DNA of 64,000 nucleotides from JBBROS01 sp963752225. GTDB taxonomy: Bacteria > Pseudomonadota > Alphaproteobacteria > Acetobacterales > Acetobacteraceae. The stretch spans positions 620,001 to 684,000 of the forward strand of contig CAVVXS010000009.1 in assembly GCA_963752225.1 (NCBI GenBank), in the 5' to 3' direction. The translations under genes were made by a program, and so were the position numbers. Of this stretch, positions 60,853 to 64,000 are shown piece by piece. Each line of letters begins with the position of its first letter. Position 1 is the first letter of the stretch. A model generated the notes under the pieces. The model made no database searches and was not told the DNA's origin. It saw nothing but the letters and a program-made list of their open reading frames with translations.

Positions 60853-62727
60853 ATGTCCGCCGCGCCCGGCATCGCCGTGGACGCCCGGCGCCCGGCGGCT
60901 TGGCGCCACGGGCTGGGCTGGCTGCTGCTGGTGATCGAGGTCGCAGCCGCCGCCCTGCTCGCGGCCGACCTGCTGGTGGTGGTCGCGTCGGTGCTCGGCC
61001 GTTTCTTCTTCGACGCGCCGATGACCTGGAGCGACGACCTCGCCCGCATGCTGCTGCTGGCCGTCACCTTCTTCGGCGCCGCGGCGGCGCTCGCGCATGG
61101 CGACAATGCCGGGGTGACGTTCTTCGTCGACCGGCTGCCGCCGCGCTGGCGCGGGCGGGTGGACGCGCTGGTCGGCCTGCTGGTGGCGATCGCGGCTGCC
61201 GCGCTGTGCTGGAACGGCTTTCTGCTCCTGCAGGATACAGCCGGGCAGACGGTCGGCGCCGGGCTGCCGCAGGAGCTGTTCTTCGCCCCGCTGGTGATCG
61301 CCGCGGCAGCGATGACGCTGTTCGCGCTCGACGGCCTGTTCGCATTCCGCTTCGGCGATGTCGGGCTGGCCGTGGTCGCGCTCGCGGTCGTGGCCGCGGC
61401 CTGGCTCGCCTGGTCGGCCTGGGCGCCCGACAGCCTGCCCTCGATGCCGGTGGTGATGGGGGTCGCCTTTGTCGGCTCCTTGGTTGCCGGCGTGCCGATC
61501 GCCTTCGTGCTGGCGCTATCGACGCTGGTGTTCGTCTGGGCGGGCGACCTCCTGCCCGGCGAGTTCTTCGCCCAGCAGGTCGCCCGCGGCATCGACAACT
61601 TCGTCCTGCTGGCGGTGCCGTTCTTTATCCTGGTCGGCTACCTGATGGAAGCCAACGGCATGTCGGTCCGCCTGATCTCGCTGCTGCAGCGCGGCGCCGG
61701 GCGGCTGCGCGGCGGGCTCGACGTCGTGATGGTGCTGAGCATGGTGATCTTCTCCGGCATCTCCGGCTCCAAGATGGCCGACATCGCCGCGGTCGGCTCG
61801 GTGCTGGTGCCGGCCGCACGCAAGTCCGGCCAGAAGCCCGGCGAAGCGGTGGCGCTGCTGGCCGCGTCGGCGGTGATGGCCGAAACGATCCCGCCCTGCG
61901 TCAACCTGATCATCCTCGGCTTCGTCGCCAACCTGTCGATCGGCGGCCTGTTCATGGCCGGCCTGCTGCCGTCTGCGCTGATGGCGGCCGCGCTGATCGG
62001 CGCCGCGGTCGTCGCCGGCCGCCGCACCGCGCCCGGCGCCATCGTCGGCGTCGCCGGCGAGAGCCTGTCCGGCATGGCCGTCAGCGGGGTCGCGGCGTTC
62101 GGTCTGATCGCGCTGATCTTCGGCGGCTACCGCTCCGGCTTCGCGACCGCGACCGAGATCTCCGCCTTTGCCGTGGTCTACGCGCTGCTGGTCGGCGGCG
62201 TGCTCTTCCGCGAAATGAGCTGGCGCTCGGCCGGGCGGGTCATGCGCTACGCCGCGGTGCGGTCCGGCATGGTGCTGTTCATCGTCGCCGCGGCACAGAG
62301 CCTGGCCTACGTACTGACCTTGCAACAGATCCCGCATGCGATCGCCGAGCTGCTGGTGACGCTGTCGGCCGCGCACGGGTCTTGGTTGTTCCTGCTGCTG
62401 TCGGTGCTGATCCTGATCGTGATGGGCTCGGTGCTGGAGGGGGCGGCGGCGCTGATCATCTTCGGCCCGCTGCTGATGCCGGTGGCGCGGCAGCTCGGCG
62501 TCGACCCGCTGCATTACGGCGTGGTCCTCGTGGTCGGCATGGGGATCGGGTTGTTCGCCCCGCCGCTCGGCCTCGGCCTGTACGGCGCCTGCCTGATCGG
62601 CGGCGTGCGGATCGAGGAGACGGTCGGGCCGATCCTGAAATACCTCGGCCTGCTGTTCGTTTGCTTGCTGCTGATCGCCTTCGTGCCATGGATCAGCACC
62701 GCGGTTCCCCGTGCCCTCGGCTATTGA
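60853..62727 (+). CDS. TRAP transporter fused permease (DctQ-DctM)
   Basis: A fused small-plus-large TRAP permease, 624 residues. The first 190 residues are the four-helix DctQ-like part (LGWLLLVIEVAAAALLAADLLVVVASVLGRFFFDAP, typical R-F-F). A linker and the DctM-like part with about twelve helices follow, including GSVLVPAARKSGQKPGEAVALLAASAVMAETIPPCVNLII and LFAPPLGLGLYGACLIGG. The upstream frame extends to 60772, but ATG 60853 matches the family. It works with the DctP-type receptor 5 bp upstream. The next gene is a second, unrelated transporter (MFS). Confidence 0.94.
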   Translation: MSAAPGIAVDARRPAAWRHGLGWLLLVIEVAAAALLAADLLVVVASVLGRFFFDAPMTWSDDLARMLLLAVTFFGAAAALAHGDNAGVTFFVDRLPPRWRGRVDALVGLLVAIAAAALCWNGFLLLQDTAGQTVGAGLPQELFFAPLVIAAAAMTLFALDGLFAFRFGDVGLAVVALAVVAAAWLAWSAWAPDSLPSMPVVMGVAFVGSLVAGVPIAFVLALSTLVFVWAGDLLPGEFFAQQVARGIDNFVLLAVPFFILVGYLMEANGMSVRLISLLQRGAGRLRGGLDVVMVLSMVIFSGISGSKMADIAAVGSVLVPAARKSGQKPGEAVALLAASAVMAETIPPCVNLIILGFVANLSIGGLFMAGLLPSALMAAALIGAAVVAGRRTAPGAIVGVAGESLSGMAVSGVAAFGLIALIFGGYRSGFATATEISAFAVVYALLVGGVLFREMSWRSAGRVMRYAAVRSGMVLFIVAAAQSLAYVLTLQQIPHAIAELLVTLSAAHGSWLFLLLSVLILIVMGSVLEGAAALIIFGPLLMPVARQLGVDPLHYGVVLVVGMGIGLFAPPLGLGLYGACLIGGVRIEETVGPILKYLGLLFVCLLLIAFVPWISTAVPRALGY

Positions 62728-62835
62728 GACGTGCCGGCGGTCCGGGCGGATGCCGCCACCGAGGGCGGCTCCGCGCACGAGACGGCCGGCGAACCGTGCC
62801 GCTCGGGTCATGACCATCGAATGGGAGGAACGCAG

Positions 62836-64000
62836 GTGTCGATAACCATGCCGCAGCAATCGGCGATGGATGGCGCAGTCCGCCATCTCGTCACCAACTA
62901 CAACCCGAGCGGGAATAAGATCGGCTGGTTGATGATGGCGTCCATCCTGGTGGAAGCCTGGGACCTGTATTCGATCGCCTTCGTGCTGGTGTTCATCCGC
63001 GACCAGTATCACCCGGACCCGCTGCTGCTGGGCCTCGCCGCTGCAGGCACCCAGGGTGGCGCCTTGATCGGCGCCTTGCTCGGCGGCTGGCTGTCGGACC
63101 GGATCGGCCGCCGGATCATGTTCCTGGCCACCATGATCCTGTTCATCGTGCTCGCCCTCGCGCAGGCCTTCGTGACGTCGGTTTGGCTGCTGGTGGTGAT
63201 CCGCTTCTTTCTCGGCATGCCGCTCGGGAGCGACATCTCCAACGGCTACACCTACATCATGGAGTCGATGCCCAAGGGCGAGCGCGAGGTCATGGGCAAC
63301 CGCTGGCAGTTCATGTTCGCCGTCGGCGAGGTGCTGACGCTGGCGGTGATTGCGGTGTTCATCGTCGCCAACATGGATCACGAGCTGATCTGGCGCGTGA
63401 CGCTCGGGCTGGGGGCGGTGCCGGCGGCGATCATCCTGCTGATGCGCCACGATCTCCCGGAGACCGCGGTGTGGCTGGTCCGCAACGGGCGGTTCCGCGA
63501 AGCCAAGCAGGTGGCGATGCGTTTGTACTCGGACCCGCTGAAGATGCTGCCCGACGAGGACGTCGTGGTGCCGAGGCCGAACGCGGCCGGGTTCCTGACC
63601 GACCTGCGAAAAGACCCGATCCGCTGGCGCGCCACCCTGTATGGCTACATCGCCTGCTTTTGTCAGGGCAGCGAGTTTTCCACTTTCGCGTTCTACCTGC
63701 CGGTGCTGTTCCTGATGGTCGGCGCGGCGTCCGTGCTGGGCACCGATCTCGTGACCATGGCGCTCTACATCGTCGCCGCCATTGCCGGCTGGGTGGGACC
63801 GCAGATCACCCCGCGCATCGGCCAGCGCGGGATCGCGATTGCCGGGTTTGCGATCGTGCTGGTGTCGTTGCTCGTCGCGGCATGGGCGCTCTACACCGAC
63901 CACGTCGCCGTGCTGCCATTCGCGGCCGCCGCCATGCTGTGGGGCCATTACTGGGACGCATCCAATTGCATGACGATCCCAACGGTGGTGGCCAAGCCCG
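62836..64000 (+). CDS. MFS transporter (3' end cut by window)
   Basis: A major-facilitator transporter, 388 codons in view, open at the window edge. Helix 1 contains MASILVEAWDLYSIAFVLVF, helices 2-3 the MFS loop GWLSDRIGRR (residues about 89-98), then SDISNGYTYIMESMPKGERE typical of the sugar/aromatic-acid symporter group. GTG 62836 has GGAGG 7 bases upstream; ATG 62848 is an alternative. It is 108 bp after the TRAP permease, on the same strand. Substrate unknown; a second uptake route for the same or a related compound is an inference. Confidence 0.9.
   Translation, partial: MSITMPQQSAMDGAVRHLVTNYNPSGNKIGWLMMASILVEAWDLYSIAFVLVFIRDQYHPDPLLLGLAAAGTQGGALIGALLGGWLSDRIGRRIMFLATMILFIVLALAQAFVTSVWLLVVIRFFLGMPLGSDISNGYTYIMESMPKGEREVMGNRWQFMFAVGEVLTLAVIAVFIVANMDHELIWRVTLGLGAVPAAIILLMRHDLPETAVWLVRNGRFREAKQVAMRLYSDPLKMLPDEDVVVPRPNAAGFLTDLRKDPIRWRATLYGYIACFCQGSEFSTFAFYLPVLFLMVGAASVLGTDLVTMALYIVAAIAGWVGPQITPRIGQRGIAIAGFAIVLVSLLVAAWALYTDHVAVLPFAAAAMLWGHYWDASNCMTIPTVVAKP

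Noticed and set aside
62752..62769. GCCGCC-ACCGAG-GGCGGC hairpin after the TRAP permease as a terminator
   Set aside because: Only 6-bp arms and no T-run follow; in sequence this GC-rich it is expected by chance.

Overview
The window is a very GC-rich bacterial chromosome segment with densely packed genes on both strands and no plasmid, phage or insertion-sequence gene. The gene set (clpS-clpA, a phasin, AsmA, undecaprenyl-diphosphatase, a PE-ligase-polymerase LigD, Tat-exported TRAP and multicopper proteins, many GTG/TTG starts) fits an aerobic alphaproteobacterium, probably Rhodospirillales/Acetobacteraceae. That placement is an inference from gene content; no rRNA is present to test it.

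Layout. 1-6.2 kb (minus strand): a multicopper oxidase cut by the window edge, a cytochrome P450, a DUF427 protein, and the protein quality-control pair clpA and clpS. 6.3-13 kb: a phasin with a readable promoter/operator and terminator, a D-Ala-D-Ala carboxypeptidase, NIPSNAP and AsmA proteins split by a palindromic tandem repeat, a 2'-5' RNA ligase-like protein and an acyltransferase. 13.3-21.9 kb: an SDR, uppP, an SGNH esterase, hutH-hutU, cytochrome b561 and a GH97 glycosidase broken by one amber codon. 22-29 kb: an AAA ATPase with an MshEN-like N-terminus, an M81 peptidase and two ATP-dependent DNA ligases (LigC-like and LigD). 29-40.3 kb: an NHL beta-propeller protein, two ThDP enzymes, two acyl-CoA synthetases, an SDR behind a hydrolase remnant, and a zinc alcohol dehydrogenase. 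40.4-44.2 kb: a PaoABC-like molybdenum aldehyde oxidoreductase. 44.5-53.8 kb: an M23 peptidase and a sugar module (GH51 arabinofuranosidase, ABC importer, and a divergent GtaA-like DUF4965/DUF1793 protein). 53.9-56 kb: kup with a translationally coupled leader ORF. 56-64 kb: a catabolic block with a frameshifted flavin monooxygenase, an N-carbamoylase-type amidohydrolase, an enolase-superfamily enzyme, a TRAP transporter and an MFS transporter cut by the window end.

How the genes may work together. The ClpS adaptor feeds N-degron substrates to ClpA. The GH51/ABC/DUF1793 genes look like one arabinoside-use module. The ThDP lyase next to an acyl-CoA synthetase, plus an SDR/acyl-CoA synthetase pair and aldehyde- and alcohol-oxidising enzymes, suggest acid and aldehyde catabolism. 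The last 8 kb look like uptake and breakdown of one unidentified organic acid or N-containing compound.

The most unusual features are: two +1 insertions at the same short motif in one monooxygenase gene; two 83-bp triple-hairpin intergenic elements in opposite orientation, with a compensatory base change; a three-unit 23-bp palindromic tandem repeat; the amber-interrupted GH97 gene; and a 46-codon leader ORF overlapping kup. I found no CRISPR array, no intact tRNA or rRNA gene, and no recognisable anti-phage system.
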